Program-made: the position numbers and the translations under genes
Source of the DNA: CBDEGU01 sp965238045
Lineage (GTDB): Bacteria; Acidobacteriota; Terriglobia; Bryobacterales; UBA6623
DNA length: 64,000 nucleotides
Assembly (NCBI GenBank): GCA_965238045.1
Contig: CBDEGU010000002.1
Span: forward strand, 1-64,000
Direction: 5' to 3'
Shown: piece by piece, positions 1 to 9,466 of the stretch
Layout of the letters: each line of letters starts with the position of its first letter
How positions within the stretch are numbered: position 1 is the first letter of the stretch
Notes under the pieces: model-generated
What the model was told of the DNA's origin: nothing
The model's input: the letters and a program-made list of their open reading frames with translations, nothing else
The model's database searches: none

Positions 1-166
1 AGATCGCCTCCTCCGATTTACTCTGCGCCGCCTCCGGTTCGCCACGGTCGACTTGGCTGGCAATAAACCCCGGGGTTTCGTCATCGGTTTCACTGCTCAC
101 GCCGCGACGGGAACTCGGAACAAAAGCCTCTTCAAACTGGTCCACAGTTGTATCCTCGGTTGTCAT
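1..166 (-). CDS. Partial hypothetical protein (N-terminus only)
   Basis: An open frame on the minus strand starts at the ATG at 164-166 and runs off the left edge of the window. The first residues read MTTEDTTVDQFEEAFVPSSR, followed by an acidic, Ser/Thr/Glu-rich stretch. This could be a low-complexity N-terminal region ahead of a folded domain outside the window. There is no clear Shine-Dalgarno sequence, and I recognise no family. Composition and the open frame support coding, but only 55 codons are visible. Confidence 0.5.
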   Translation of the reverse strand, partial: MTTEDTTVDQFEEAFVPSSRRGVSSETDDETPGFIASQVDRGEPEAAQSKSEEAI

Positions 167-799
167 ATCGGCCCGCCAAGGCTGACCTTCTTCGCCTAAG
201 CAGGATCGACCCTATCCAGCGAGCCGTCCGGTGGCGTCCGCTCTGGCATGGACGCCGCCACAGTCTCCGCGACTCTGCCTAACCGAATGTCCAGACGCCG
301 CTGAACCGGCTGGGTTCCCGTCGTGCAGTCAAGTGCTCTCAAGATATTTGAATCGAAAAGACTTAGCTCATTCGGTGTGCGCTCAAGATAGCGCAAAAGG
401 TCGATGCTCGCACCTGCCACCTATACCACAATAGTATCCGCCATCACCGGCGGATTTGCAATAGAAATATGAAGAATCACGCGAACCCCGGTCTGCTATC
501 TGTTCATTCGCGTACGTCGCGTGGGTCTAAGCGTCTCCCGGTATCTTGGACGGCGGCGGGAAGACCGGGGGCTCGGACGCGGCCGACGCCTGCGACCATA
601 GGGGATGTAAAGCGTTCATTCTATTGATGCTCAACCTGTTCGAACGCCCCGCCGGGCTGACAGCGATGGGGCCCGGAAAGCGAATTTGTTAGGTCCGACT
701 CGGCCAGCGTTGCCGGGCGACCGGCCCACAAGTCAGCATGGCCCCCACCCATCCGTGGGGGGGCTGTGTCACCGGCGATCGAGCCTCGCAGACGGATCG
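167..799. other. Intergenic region without a supported gene
   Basis: Short frames on both strands here have no recognisable domain and no good ribosome binding site. The one structure seen is a GC-rich hairpin near 739-763 (CCCCCAC, short loop, GTGGGGG). It lies about 40-60 bp past the stop of the minus-strand RidA-like gene but has no following T-run, so a terminator role is uncertain. Confidence 0.5.
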
Positions 800-1252
800 T
801 TAGTCGACGTAGGCGATGCAATCGATTTGCAGAAGCTGCCCAGGACGGCGGAAGCTGGTCGCTCCAAAGTAGTTCCTGGCCGGTTTCGGGTCGGGGAAGA
901 ACGTGTTGTAGGTTTCGGTCATGGGCCCCCAGTTGTTGACCGGGTCCACGAGAGAGACTTGAACTTTCAGCACATTGGCCATGGACGAGCCGGCCCGTTC
1001 CAAAGAGGCCTTCATGAGCGTTAAGGCGTCGGCGGTCTGCTGCTGCACATCACCCGGTCCATCTGGACGGCGTTTGGGATACCAGCCGCCGATGCCGCCC
1101 ATGAACAGCAGATGCCCGGATCGCAGCGGGCCGCCGGTTTTTTCCTTCTTGGGCGTCCAAGAATCGGCGCCCCGCGCGGACGATGCGCCGGCCAGGCCCA
1201 GCGCCACGGCCATCATCGCCTCTCGGCGGGAATTGGATTGTTGTTTAGCCAC
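800..1252 (-). CDS. RidA (YjgF/YER057c/UK114) family protein, probably exported
   Basis: This 150-residue protein has the RidA/endoribonuclease-like fold signature: a segment around VQQQTADALTLMKASLERAG, a VQVSLVDP strand and an RNYFGATSF segment. RidA proteins hydrolyse reactive enamine/imine intermediates, usually in the cytoplasm. Here about 30 extra N-terminal residues precede the fold, with twin Arg (SRREAMMAVALGLAGASSARG) and a short hydrophobic stretch ending in an Ala-rich cleavage-like site, so Tat-type export is plausible. A purine-rich AAGGAG lies about 16 nt upstream of the ATG, rather far. The gene is divergent from the BNR-repeat gene on its right. The substrate is unknown. Confidence 0.8.
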   Translation of the reverse strand: MAKQQSNSRREAMMAVALGLAGASSARGADSWTPKKEKTGGPLRSGHLLFMGGIGGWYPKRRPDGPGDVQQQTADALTLMKASLERAGSSMANVLKVQVSLVDPVNNWGPMTETYNTFFPDPKPARNYFGATSFRRPGQLLQIDCIAYVD

Positions 1253-1563
1253 GGTCTTCTACTCCTTATTGCGTATTGGGAACCTGCTCACCTATTGGGA
1301 CCTGCCCAGAGGTTCCATCAAAATAGCACAGCGGCGAATCGGCATCACGCTATGGCATGGAGGCGCGCCATTGAAACGCGGGGCTGGGCCGCACCGCGGG
1401 ACTAGAAATTGGAGACCGCGGCCGGAGGGCGGGAACCCGCGGCCTGTTGGTCCGGCGAGTTCCTTGCTCCCGGCTAGAGATCTCTCGGCCCCAGAGCCCC
1501 GGGAGCACTTGCCAAGACGCTATCCTCGTGAAGGATAGAATCGTGAAGGATGGAGTTTCTTCC

Positions 1564-2475
1564 ATGCAGCCCCCTGGTTGCCGCATCGCGCTCGCCCTGC
1601 TTGCGATATCGATTGCCGCGCTGGTGGCGGCGCAGGAGCGTGAGCAGCCCGCGGAGGCCCGCCGGGCCGAGTTGCGCTTTACCGGCGAACCCTTGCGAAT
1701 GCAACTGGAGTGCCGCGAGGAGCACCTGCTGGGCGCGGGTCTGGTGTGCAACCAAGTCGCCCCCTGCGAGCTTCGCCTCGAACTTGTGAGTGTGACCGCC
1801 GCCGCCGGGGGCGTCTTAGTGGCTGGTGAAATCCACGCCAACGCAGGCACGGTCTCCTCGCTGCTGCTCGTCTCCGCGGACGGCGGAACGCTCTGGCGCG
1901 AGGCCGCCGAACGGGCCGCTTCCAGCACACTGGAAACGTTCTACTTCGCGGACCCAAAGAACGGCTGGCTGGCCGGCCTGCGCTGGGATCTGGACTCTTC
2001 CACGATTCCGTTTTTCCTGGTGACAACCAATGGCGGACTAAGCTGGCGCAAGCACGAGGTCTGGGAGCCGGGCGAGGACAAGGCCGGCGAGATCGTCGAG
2101 TTCGCCTTTGATTCCCCCCGGCACGGATTCCTGATCATCCGGCGCGCGGGGTCCGCCGGGGAACCTTTCGAGCTCTACGAGACGATGACCGGCGGCGCGT
2201 CATGGAGCATTCGCGAGATCTCCGCCGCCAGGCCGCGCATCCCGCTCCGGCGGCTGGCCCCTGCTGAGTCTGAGTGGAGATTGCGCGAGGACCGATCGAG
2301 GGGCGGAACCTACTGGATCGAGACGCGGCGAGACGATGCATGGGAAGCAGTGGCTGCTTTCTCATCGTCGGTCGGAGTTTGCAACACGATGGAGAGACCT
2401 GAGCCAGGGGAAATCAAGCCAGGGGAAATCGCGCCCGTGCCACGAAAGCCTGGTGGCGTTTTTCGGCTTGACTAG
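1564..2475 (+). CDS. BNR-repeat / Ycf48-like secreted propeller protein
   Basis: I prefer the ATG at 1564 because it puts a clean signal peptide (RIALALLAISIAALVAAQ) at the N-terminus; the frame is open upstream to 1447. The mature part carries BNR/Asp-box-like turns (SADGGTLWRE, TTNGGLSWRK, MTGGASWSIRE) and FADPKNGWLAG, the pattern of Ycf48/sialidase-like beta-propellers. Such proteins are usually periplasmic binding or assembly factors; there is no catalytic evidence. The C-terminus contains a 15-bp near-exact tandem duplication (2402-2431) that doubles the PGEI motif in frame. The last 35 residues are Pro/Glu-rich and unlike the propeller. It converges with the oxidoreductase gene to its right. 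Confidence 0.72.
   Translation: MQPPGCRIALALLAISIAALVAAQEREQPAEARRAELRFTGEPLRMQLECREEHLLGAGLVCNQVAPCELRLELVSVTAAAGGVLVAGEIHANAGTVSSLLLVSADGGTLWREAAERAASSTLETFYFADPKNGWLAGLRWDLDSSTIPFFLVTTNGGLSWRKHEVWEPGEDKAGEIVEFAFDSPRHGFLIIRRAGSAGEPFELYETMTGGASWSIREISAARPRIPLRRLAPAESEWRLREDRSRGGTYWIETRRDDAWEAVAAFSSSVGVCNTMERPEPGEIKPGEIAPVPRKPGGVFRLD
2402..2431. repeat. 15-bp tandem duplication in the BNR-protein gene
   Basis: Two adjacent copies of AGCCAGGGGAAATC(A/G), 14 of 15 bases identical. The duplication keeps frame and yields PGEI-K-PGEI in the protein tail. It is one of several 7-16 bp tandem duplications in the window. Confidence 0.85.
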
Positions 2476-2491
2476 CGGCGGCGACCGGCCG

Positions 2492-5400
2492 CTAGGCGGC
2501 AACCGGCCGCGCAAGCTGTGCAAGCAACTCGGCCACGCGCTGGCGTGCTTGCTGAATCGAGGAGAGTTTGATCTGCTCGTAGCCGCGGATCTGTTCCGGC
2601 ACGCGGGCGATTTCCGTGATCAGCGCCGCGTTGTCGCGGTGCAAGCTCGGCAGCAGTTCACCCAGTGTTTGCTCGTACCAGCCGATGAGGGCCCTTTCCT
2701 CGCGGCGAATTTCGGCCCAGCCGAAAACATCGAAACGGGTCCCGCGCAGGCTCTTCATCAAGGCCAGCAGCCGCAGAACGGGCCGAAACCAGGGGCCGAG
2801 CGAGAGCTTGCTCTTCATCCCCAGCGAGCGCAGCAGCGGAGGATGCAGGTGATAGACCATCTTGAGCGGCGCCTCGAAGGTATTGCACGCCTGTGACTCG
2901 AACTCGGGAAGCGTCAACAGGCGGGCCACTTCGTACTCATCCTTGTAGGCCATCAACTTATAGAGATTCATCGCCACCGCTTCAGCGAGATCGGCGGCGG
3001 CGGGACCGAGATGGGTGGGACCGAGTTCGGGGGCCCTGTCCCGGAACCGGCCGACGAACCGGCGGTAGCGCCCGGCATACTCGGCGTTTTGAAACGCGGT
3101 CAGCTCTCGGACGCGTCCGGCAATGAGGCTGTCCAGGTCTGGGGGCTCCTGTTTCGTCTGTCCGCCCGAGGCCATCACGCTGAGTTCCCCGGGCGCGACC
3201 TGATACCGGCGGCCCCAGCGAAAGGCCTCCACGTTGCGCGCAACCTGCACGCCATTGAGCCGAATCGCCTCTTCCATCGATTCGGCGGCGAGCGGAATGA
3301 GCCCCGCTTGGTAGGCCACTCCGAGCAGAAAGATGTTTGCCTGCAAGTGGCTGCCGAAAAGCGACTCGGCCAGGGTCGAGGCATCGACGAAAATATTGCG
3401 GTCCGCCCGGGTGCAGGCATGGATCGCGTTGTTCAGAGAGTCGTCCGCCGAGAGCACGGTAAGGCCCTTGCGGACCGAGTCGCCGGTGGGGGTTTGCCGG
3501 GAGTTCACGACGGCGACGGTAAGCGCGGGATCCAGCCGCCGCCGATTGGCGGCCGAGGCGGCTCCCAATACGTCAAAACCCAGCAACAAGCTGGCCGAGC
3601 CGAAGCTGATGCGGCTGGCGGCGCGGATTGGCTCGTTCGAAAGGGTCAAATGCGAGACGACCGCGCCGCCTTTCTGGGCGAGTCCGGTCTGATCGAGCGT
3701 CGCGACGTGTTTGCCTTCAAGAACGGCGGCGGTCGCCAGCAGCGCGTTCACCGTCACCACGCCGGTACCTCCGACACCGGGCATCAGCACATGGTAGGGT
3801 TGCTCTGCGCCGACCTTTTCGGCCGGTTCGGCCACCTCGATCGCGGGCAACGCGGGAAGCGCCTTCTTCTTGAGTTCCGAGCCCTCTTCGATCATGACGC
3901 TCACAAACGACGGGCACTCACCCATGACGCAAGTGTAGTCCGCGTTGCACGACGACTGATGCACTCGCGTCTTGGGACCATACTCGGTATCCACCGGATG
4001 CAGCGAGACGCAGTTGGACACGGCCACGCAATGGCCGCAGCCCTCGCAGACCCGCTCGTTGATCATGATCCGGCGCAACGGTTGCGCCATCCGGCCGCGA
4101 TTCCGCTGCCGCCGCTTCTGCGCCGCGCACATCTGGTCGTAGATCATCATGCTGACGCCGGCGGTGTTTTCCAAATCGGCGAGTACGGTTTCGAGATCTT
4201 CTCGGGGCCGAACTTCGGTCATCGCGGCGAGTTGGGAGCGGTCCCGATAGCGGCCGGTGTTGTCGCTGAGCAGAACGATGCGCTTTACGCCGGCGGAGGC
4301 AAGTTCGTTGGTCAGTTCTGGGATGGGGAGTCCGCCGGCGACGTCTTGTCCGCCCGTCATGGCGACCGTGCCGTTATAGAGCAGCTTGAAAGTGATGTTG
4401 ACGCCAGCGGCGACGGCGGCATGAACCGCCATCCTGCCGGAGTGGAAGTAGGTGCCGTCCCCGATATTCTGAAAGATGTGTTTCTTGCCACTGAACGGCG
4501 CCGCCCCGATCCAGGCCGCGCCCTCGCCGCCCATGTGGCCGATGTAGGCGATACCGCGGTCGGCGTCCATGCCAGCGGCCATACCGTGACAACCGATACC
4601 GCCGCCGGCGATTTGTCCATCGAGCAGCAGCGTCGAGCGATTGTGCGGACAGCCCGAGCAATACATCGGCCCTCGCGGCGCAACCGGCTCACTCTCGGCG
4701 AGACGAACTTCGATCCGCGCTAGCTGAGCCAGCCGGCGTTCGACCGGCGCAAGCTTGGGCAGCCGCCGGGCGAGCGTTTGCGCGATGATTTCCGCGTCCA
4801 GTTCGCCATGGGATGGAAACAGCGGCCGGTCTTCGGAATCCTGCTTGCCGTAAATGGCCGGCCGCGACGCATGGTTGTAGAGCATCTCGCGCAACTGCAA
4901 CTCGATGAAGCTGCGCTTCTCTTCAATCACCAGCACTTCATTGAGGCCGGCAACGAACTCGTCAATGATCGAAGGCTCGAGCGGATAGACCATCGCCAGC
5001 TTGAGAATACGCACGCCGGCCTTTTCGAGTTCGTTTTCACCCAGACCCAGGCTCGTGAGCGCCGACATGAGATCGTAGTAGCTCTTTCCGGCCGAGACAA
5101 TCCCCAGACGGTCGTTTGCATGCCGAACTTTGATTGCGTTGAACCGGTTGACCCGGGCGAACTCGCGCGCGGCGAGCAAGCGCCGCTGGTGCAGCTCTTT
5201 TTCCAAACTCAGCGAGATGGGCACGATCAGAAGCGGATTCATGCGCTTGCGGTAGAGCTCGCCATCGATGAGCAGTTCAGGCTCTTGGGTCCGGCATCGT
5301 TCTGGAGCGACCTCGAGCGTTCCGCCCCCGTCGCAAATATCGGTGACAAGCTTGAGGGCCGTCCAGGCGCCGCTATAGCGCGACATAGCGATCCCCAGCA

Positions 5401-5947
5401 GTCCGTAGTCGAGAATCTCCTGCGTGTTGCCGGGCACGAGTATGGGCAGTGCGTAGTTGTAGAACGAGATTTCGCTTTGGTGCGGAATCGTCGAGCTTTT
5501 CGACATGTGGTCGTCGCCGGCCAGCGCCAGGGCGCCACAGTGCCGGCCTGTTCCGGCCAGGTTGGCATGCCGAAAGACATCGCCGGTGCGGTCCACGCCC
5601 GGCCCTTTGCCGTACCAGATGCCGACGACTCCGTCGATCCGAGGTTCGGGAAGCGCCTGGTAGACCTGGCTTCCCATCACCGTGGCGGCGGCGAGATCCT
5701 CGTTGACGCCCGGCATGAAGTGTACATGGTGATCCGAGAGCAGACCGTGTACTCGCTGAAGAGCGAGGTCGTAGCCACCCAGCGGCGAGCCTTCATAGCC
5801 GGAGATCCATGTCGCGGTGTTTAGCCCGGCGAGCCGGTCGCGCCGCATCTGCTCAAGAGGCAGACGCACCAGTGCCTGGATGCCGGTCATGTAGACCGTG
5901 CCGGTATCAAGCGTGTACTTGTCGTCTAGCGAAAACGAACGTCCCAT
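2492..5947 (-). CDS. Indolepyruvate:ferredoxin oxidoreductase family, fused subunits
   Basis: This 1151-residue protein fuses the parts normally split between IorA and IorB: an N-terminal thiamine-diphosphate oxidoreductase core; CSGCPHNRS near residue 430; a TPP-binding region (GIGCHGMAAG near 450, later NIGDGTYFHSG); a ferredoxin-like Cys cluster around 630-680 (CEGCGHC and further Cys); a gamma-type domain from about 720 (MPGVGGTGVVTVNALL); and a long helical C-terminal region. The family oxidatively decarboxylates aryl-pyruvates from aromatic amino acid transamination, making aryl-acetyl-CoA and reduced ferredoxin. The length matches the fused family. It has no gene partner nearby, which fits a self-contained enzyme. 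The exact 2-oxoacid substrate is not determined by the sequence. Confidence 0.92.
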   Translation of the reverse strand: MGRSFSLDDKYTLDTGTVYMTGIQALVRLPLEQMRRDRLAGLNTATWISGYEGSPLGGYDLALQRVHGLLSDHHVHFMPGVNEDLAAATVMGSQVYQALPEPRIDGVVGIWYGKGPGVDRTGDVFRHANLAGTGRHCGALALAGDDHMSKSSTIPHQSEISFYNYALPILVPGNTQEILDYGLLGIAMSRYSGAWTALKLVTDICDGGGTLEVAPERCRTQEPELLIDGELYRKRMNPLLIVPISLSLEKELHQRRLLAAREFARVNRFNAIKVRHANDRLGIVSAGKSYYDLMSALTSLGLGENELEKAGVRILKLAMVYPLEPSIIDEFVAGLNEVLVIEEKRSFIELQLREMLYNHASRPAIYGKQDSEDRPLFPSHGELDAEIIAQTLARRLPKLAPVERRLAQLARIEVRLAESEPVAPRGPMYCSGCPHNRSTLLLDGQIAGGGIGCHGMAAGMDADRGIAYIGHMGGEGAAWIGAAPFSGKKHIFQNIGDGTYFHSGRMAVHAAVAAGVNITFKLLYNGTVAMTGGQDVAGGLPIPELTNELASAGVKRIVLLSDNTGRYRDRSQLAAMTEVRPREDLETVLADLENTAGVSMMIYDQMCAAQKRRQRNRGRMAQPLRRIMINERVCEGCGHCVAVSNCVSLHPVDTEYGPKTRVHQSSCNADYTCVMGECPSFVSVMIEEGSELKKKALPALPAIEVAEPAEKVGAEQPYHVLMPGVGGTGVVTVNALLATAAVLEGKHVATLDQTGLAQKGGAVVSHLTLSNEPIRAASRISFGSASLLLGFDVLGAASAANRRRLDPALTVAVVNSRQTPTGDSVRKGLTVLSADDSLNNAIHACTRADRNIFVDASTLAESLFGSHLQANIFLLGVAYQAGLIPLAAESMEEAIRLNGVQVARNVEAFRWGRRYQVAPGELSVMASGGQTKQEPPDLDSLIAGRVRELTAFQNAEYAGRYRRFVGRFRDRAPELGPTHLGPAAADLAEAVAMNLYKLMAYKDEYEVARLLTLPEFESQACNTFEAPLKMVYHLHPPLLRSLGMKSKLSLGPWFRPVLRLLALMKSLRGTRFDVFGWAEIRREERALIGWYEQTLGELLPSLHRDNAALITEIARVPEQIRGYEQIKLSSIQQARQRVAELLAQLARPVAA

Positions 5948-6197
5948 GGATGCCGAGCCGAAGTACCTTCAATCTACACCATTCGGCCACGGGCGTTCCC
6001 GTTGCCAAAGAGAGTCCGCGGCCATCGGTCTCTTTCGGTTTTGTGCGGGAAGGAAGAAGACGACAGAAATGTGCATGAGGGCGAGAGTACAGCGTGTACG
6101 GCACGGGTGGTTCCCGAGACGAGCTACAATCGTCGATTGGTCCTGTTCGCGGCCGCGCTGACGGGCAGGTGCCACTAGGAGCATTTTCCCCATCCCC

Positions 6198-7232
6198 ATG
6201 AAAGCACTACAGCTAGTTGCGCCACGCAGAGTTGAACTCGGCGAGATGCCGGATCCGCCGCCACCGGGCCAGGGCGAGGTGCTCGTGCGTCTAAGGGCTG
6301 TCGGCATCTGCGGCAGCGACATGCACTACTACCTCGAAGGCGGCTGCGCCGGCACGGATGCTCTCTACCCGTCGGTCCTCGGGCATGAACCAGCCGCCGA
6401 AGTCATCGAAGCAGGCGAGGGAGTGACCTTCCTCCAGCCCGGCGACCGCGTTGCCGTCGAACCAGCGCAAACCTGCGGGCACTGCGAGGCATGTCTCGCG
6501 GGACGATCAAATCTTTGCCTGAACTGCGTGTTTCTCGGCGGCGTGCAGGCCCCGGGTCTGCTGCGGGAATTCGCCGTCATCCCGGCCCACAACGCCGTTC
6601 CCGTGCCGCGAGAGATGAGCTTCCCCGCCATTACGGTGATCGAGCCCCTGGCCGTGCTCCTGCACAGCGCAGAGCTTGCGCGGCTGCAATTGGGCGAGAC
6701 CGTGCTGGTCATGGGCTGCGGACCGATCGGCCTGCTGGCGGTGGCTGTCTCGAAACTAGCCGGCGCCTCGTGCGTGATTGCCGCCGACCGGGTTCCGCAT
6801 CGATTGAACGTGGCTGGCGAAATGGGCGCCGACCAGGTGGTCGACATCTCACGGGATTCGGTCCGCGACGCCGTCATGGACCTCACCGGCGGACTCGGCG
6901 CGCATGTCGCCTTCGATGCCGCGGGCAAGCCGGAATCGATCAACGCGGCGCTGAGGTCGCTGCGCCCGGCCGGCCGCCTGGTCGTAATCGGCGTCCCATC
7001 CCAGCAGAACGTGGGACTCGATCTCTGGGCAGCGCTGCAGCAGGAGATCAGCATCCACGTTCAGAAAAGATCGAATGCGAACGATCGTGAAGCACTCGAC
7101 CTGCTGCGGCGCGATCAGATCGATCTCGGCAAACTGGTCAGCCACGAATTCGCGATCGAGGACGGTTCCAAGGCATTTGAGACCGTCGCCGAATATTCCG
7201 ACGGGGTCGTCAAGGCCGTGATTACCCTTTGA
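6198..7232 (+). CDS. Zinc-dependent alcohol dehydrogenase (MDR family, polyol/threonine type)
   Basis: This 344-residue medium-chain dehydrogenase has catalytic zinc ligands in GICGSDMHYY and GHEPAAEV, a structural zinc Cys cluster (CGHCEACLAGRSNLC), and a Rossmann NAD(P) motif (MGCGPIGLLAV). Overall it resembles sorbitol/L-threonine/2,3-butanediol dehydrogenases; the substrate cannot be fixed from sequence. A GGAGC sits upstream of the ATG. It converges with the S41-type gene to the right and has no obvious pathway neighbours. Confidence 0.88.
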   Translation: MKALQLVAPRRVELGEMPDPPPPGQGEVLVRLRAVGICGSDMHYYLEGGCAGTDALYPSVLGHEPAAEVIEAGEGVTFLQPGDRVAVEPAQTCGHCEACLAGRSNLCLNCVFLGGVQAPGLLREFAVIPAHNAVPVPREMSFPAITVIEPLAVLLHSAELARLQLGETVLVMGCGPIGLLAVAVSKLAGASCVIAADRVPHRLNVAGEMGADQVVDISRDSVRDAVMDLTGGLGAHVAFDAAGKPESINAALRSLRPAGRLVVIGVPSQQNVGLDLWAALQQEISIHVQKRSNANDREALDLLRRDQIDLGKLVSHEFAIEDGSKAFETVAEYSDGVVKAVITL

Positions 7233-7326
7233 ATACTTGCGCCGCGGGGTTTCAGGGCGAGGCGGATGAGCTTGTCGCTGCTCATCACTGCATGAGACAC
7301 CGCTGCTGAGGGACGCGGTGAAAACG

Positions 7327-8583
7327 CTAAGCCGGGTCTTGGGCCGGCGCGGACAACCCGCCGAGAACCTCGATCGCCTTCTTTAGATACGGATCTTTTT
7401 CTGGATCGCCTTCGCGGGCCGAGATGCCCCCTTCTTCGCCCTCGATCATATCTATCTCGGCGAGCCGGTAGGTGCGCAATTCGGCTGGAGTGAGCGGGTC
7501 CGACGGCTTGATGCCGCCATCCTGAATCGTGTCGCCCGAGGGACGGTAGTATTTCGCGACCGACAAGATCAGTGCGGCGCCATCCTCGAGCAGAATCGTT
7601 TCCTGAAAAGCCGCCAGCCCATAGGTGCGCTCGCCGACCACCTTTGCGCGCTGATTATCGAGCAGACCGGCGACGGCGATTTCGGCTCCGCCGGACGTGG
7701 CGCGGTCGGTGATCACAACTAGAGGCAGATCGGTCAGAGCCGTGCCGGCCTTGGCGGAAAATACTTTCTCGGCATAGCGCTGCCCTTTGAGGGAAACGAC
7801 CGTGCCGCTTGAGAGGAACAGATCCGCCAGACGAACTCCTTGCTCGGCGTCACCGACCGCGTTCGCCCGCAGATCGACGACCAATTTTTTCGCGCCCGAG
7901 GATTTCAGCAATTGGACGGCCTGGCCTACTTCCTCGATCCGTTTGGCGTCGAGAACGTCCACGTCGATATAGCCGATCCCATCGGGCAGCATGCGATGTT
8001 TCACCGGCGGCATGGTTACTTTCGTCCGGGTCAAAGTGAACTCTTGTGGCTCGTCGGGCTGCCGGGCCGGGCGTACCAGGACACGAACGGTCGTCCCCGT
8101 CTTGCCGCTGAGCACGCTGTGAAGCTGGGCCAGCGGCATGTTGCGGGTGCTCCGGCTATCCACCGCCTCAACCAGATCGCCTTGACGGATACCCGCCTCG
8201 TCGGCCGAAGAGCCGGGAAGAACCGCCAGCACCTGCGTAAACGACATACGCTGCTTGTGCAGCACCAGGCCCGTAGAGAGCCCCGTTCCCTTGTCGCCGT
8301 TCGACCTGCTGATTTGATAGGCGTTGTACTGCTCGGCGGTCAAATAACTTGAAAGCGGGTCGAGATAGGCAACTAATCCCTGGAGCGCCCCGCGGGTGAC
8401 TTTCTCCATGTCAGGCTCTTCAACATACTCACCACGTATGCGAGCGAGCACTTCGGTGTACACCGACAAGGGACGATACGCGCCGTCTGCTTCCTTGCCC
8501 TTTCCCATCAGGGCGCCGACGATCAGCATCAACGTCAGTAGCGTGGAAGAAGAAACGACGCCAAATTTTGTACGAACGTTCAT
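7327..8583 (-). CDS. S41 (C-terminal processing) peptidase homologue lacking the Ser-Lys dyad
   Basis: An N-terminal membrane anchor/signal (SSSTLLTLMLIVGALMG) precedes a PDZ domain (about residues 105-185) and an S41 fold. Active CtpA/Prc enzymes have SASE with the nucleophile three residues before Glu, and a Lys 22 residues after that Glu. Here the segment is ATSGGAEI (Glu301), so the nucleophile position is Gly298. The Lys position is Leu323 (ERTYGLAA instead of the usual TFGKG). The fold is kept but the catalytic dyad appears lost, so it may act as a scaffold or regulatory pseudo-protease. Similar non-canonical S41 proteins occur in Acidobacteriota as I recall them; this was not checked. 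Ser297 could be a shifted nucleophile, but no Lys partner is evident. Confidence 0.85.
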   Translation of the reverse strand: MNVRTKFGVVSSSTLLTLMLIVGALMGKGKEADGAYRPLSVYTEVLARIRGEYVEEPDMEKVTRGALQGLVAYLDPLSSYLTAEQYNAYQISRSNGDKGTGLSTGLVLHKQRMSFTQVLAVLPGSSADEAGIRQGDLVEAVDSRSTRNMPLAQLHSVLSGKTGTTVRVLVRPARQPDEPQEFTLTRTKVTMPPVKHRMLPDGIGYIDVDVLDAKRIEEVGQAVQLLKSSGAKKLVVDLRANAVGDAEQGVRLADLFLSSGTVVSLKGQRYAEKVFSAKAGTALTDLPLVVITDRATSGGAEIAVAGLLDNQRAKVVGERTYGLAAFQETILLEDGAALILSVAKYYRPSGDTIQDGGIKPSDPLTPAELRTYRLAEIDMIEGEEGGISAREGDPEKDPYLKKAIEVLGGLSAPAQDPA

Positions 8584-8776
8584 AAGGAGGGACTCTCGAT
8601 ACGGAACGGCGGCGAATCGTCCGCCGCATTGTCTCGCTAGATCGTCTTTATGATACTACGCGCCGGGCAGGCCGGCGGGGTACGAATCAAGCAAAGTTTC
8701 CCGGCTCGGAAGGCACTTGAGGGGGAGAGACGCGCCTGCCCGAACCCGCTGGCGGGACGGCGCTGATTTCCGCTGG

Positions 8777-9421
8777 TTACTTTCGTGACCGTTTCGCCAG
8801 AAGTTTTTCAACGTATTGGGGGTAGTTCCGGTAGACCATGACGTGGAAATTCGGCTGCTGGAATTCTTCAACGGGGAACAGATAGCCCTTCGCCTTGAGG
8901 GAAGAAAGCACGCGCCGCATCCAGCGCACTTCGGCGCGCCGCATCCCTTTCTTCGAAATATCGAGGCTCGCGCCGGTAAGATGCGTGGAGCGCTTTTGGC
9001 CATTCGCGGCGGCGGCGTTCGAGTTCTTCCTCCGCAGAGACTTCTGATACGCCGCGGTCCGCGTCAGGCTCGTTACGCGCAGGGGCTTGCGAAATCTCGC
9101 GCGGTACTGACTGCTCAGGCGATCGAGAAAGAGCTTCGCCCAGGGCCTCAAATATTGATACTGCGCCGGCACCGAATGGAGATAGTAGTTCCGCGTCTTA
9201 CCTGGTATCGGGTCAATGAGCTGCAGGCGGGCGAAGCGCTGCAACATGGTACGGTCTTCCAGGCGCGAGAGCCGGTCGGCGTCGGCCCGCTCATTCTGGA
9301 TCAACTGCGCGCCGGGGTATCCGCGCAAACTCGCGGCCGTTAAGGGCGCCGCCAAGAGACAAACTAAAACACAAGCAGAGAGAATTGTTTGAAACATTCC
9401 CATTTTTAAATAGCCTAGCAT
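8777..9421 (-). CDS. DUF5715-type secreted protein, M15/VanY-like zinc peptidase signature
   Basis: I use the ATG at 9421; a TTG in frame lies 42 nt upstream. A signal peptide (MFQTILSACVLVCLLAAPLTA) follows closely. The C-terminal half has THLTGASLDIS and NFHVMVYRN, matching the H-x-x-G-x-x-x-D and downstream His pattern of LAS/M15 D-Ala-D-Ala carboxypeptidases such as VanY. A periplasmic role in peptidoglycan trimming is therefore likely but inferred. It lies 45 nt downstream of the small membrane protein on the same strand, so the two may be co-transcribed. Confidence 0.72.
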   Translation of the reverse strand: MLGYLKMGMFQTILSACVLVCLLAAPLTAASLRGYPGAQLIQNERADADRLSRLEDRTMLQRFARLQLIDPIPGKTRNYYLHSVPAQYQYLRPWAKLFLDRLSSQYRARFRKPLRVTSLTRTAAYQKSLRRKNSNAAAANGQKRSTHLTGASLDISKKGMRRAEVRWMRRVLSSLKAKGYLFPVEEFQQPNFHVMVYRNYPQYVEKLLAKRSRK

Positions 9422-9466
9422 AGCGGTCGTGACCTTGCACTTCGCGTGGTACAACGCCCGCAAGAT

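Noticed and set aside
196..420. 74-codon minus-strand open frame near the left edge
   Set aside because: No ribosome binding site, no recognisable domain and an Arg/Pro/Thr-rich composition as expected from a chance frame in GC-rich DNA.
3011..4723. 570-codon open frame antisense to the oxidoreductase
   Set aside because: It lies wholly inside a well-supported gene with clear motifs; long antisense frames are common at this GC content.
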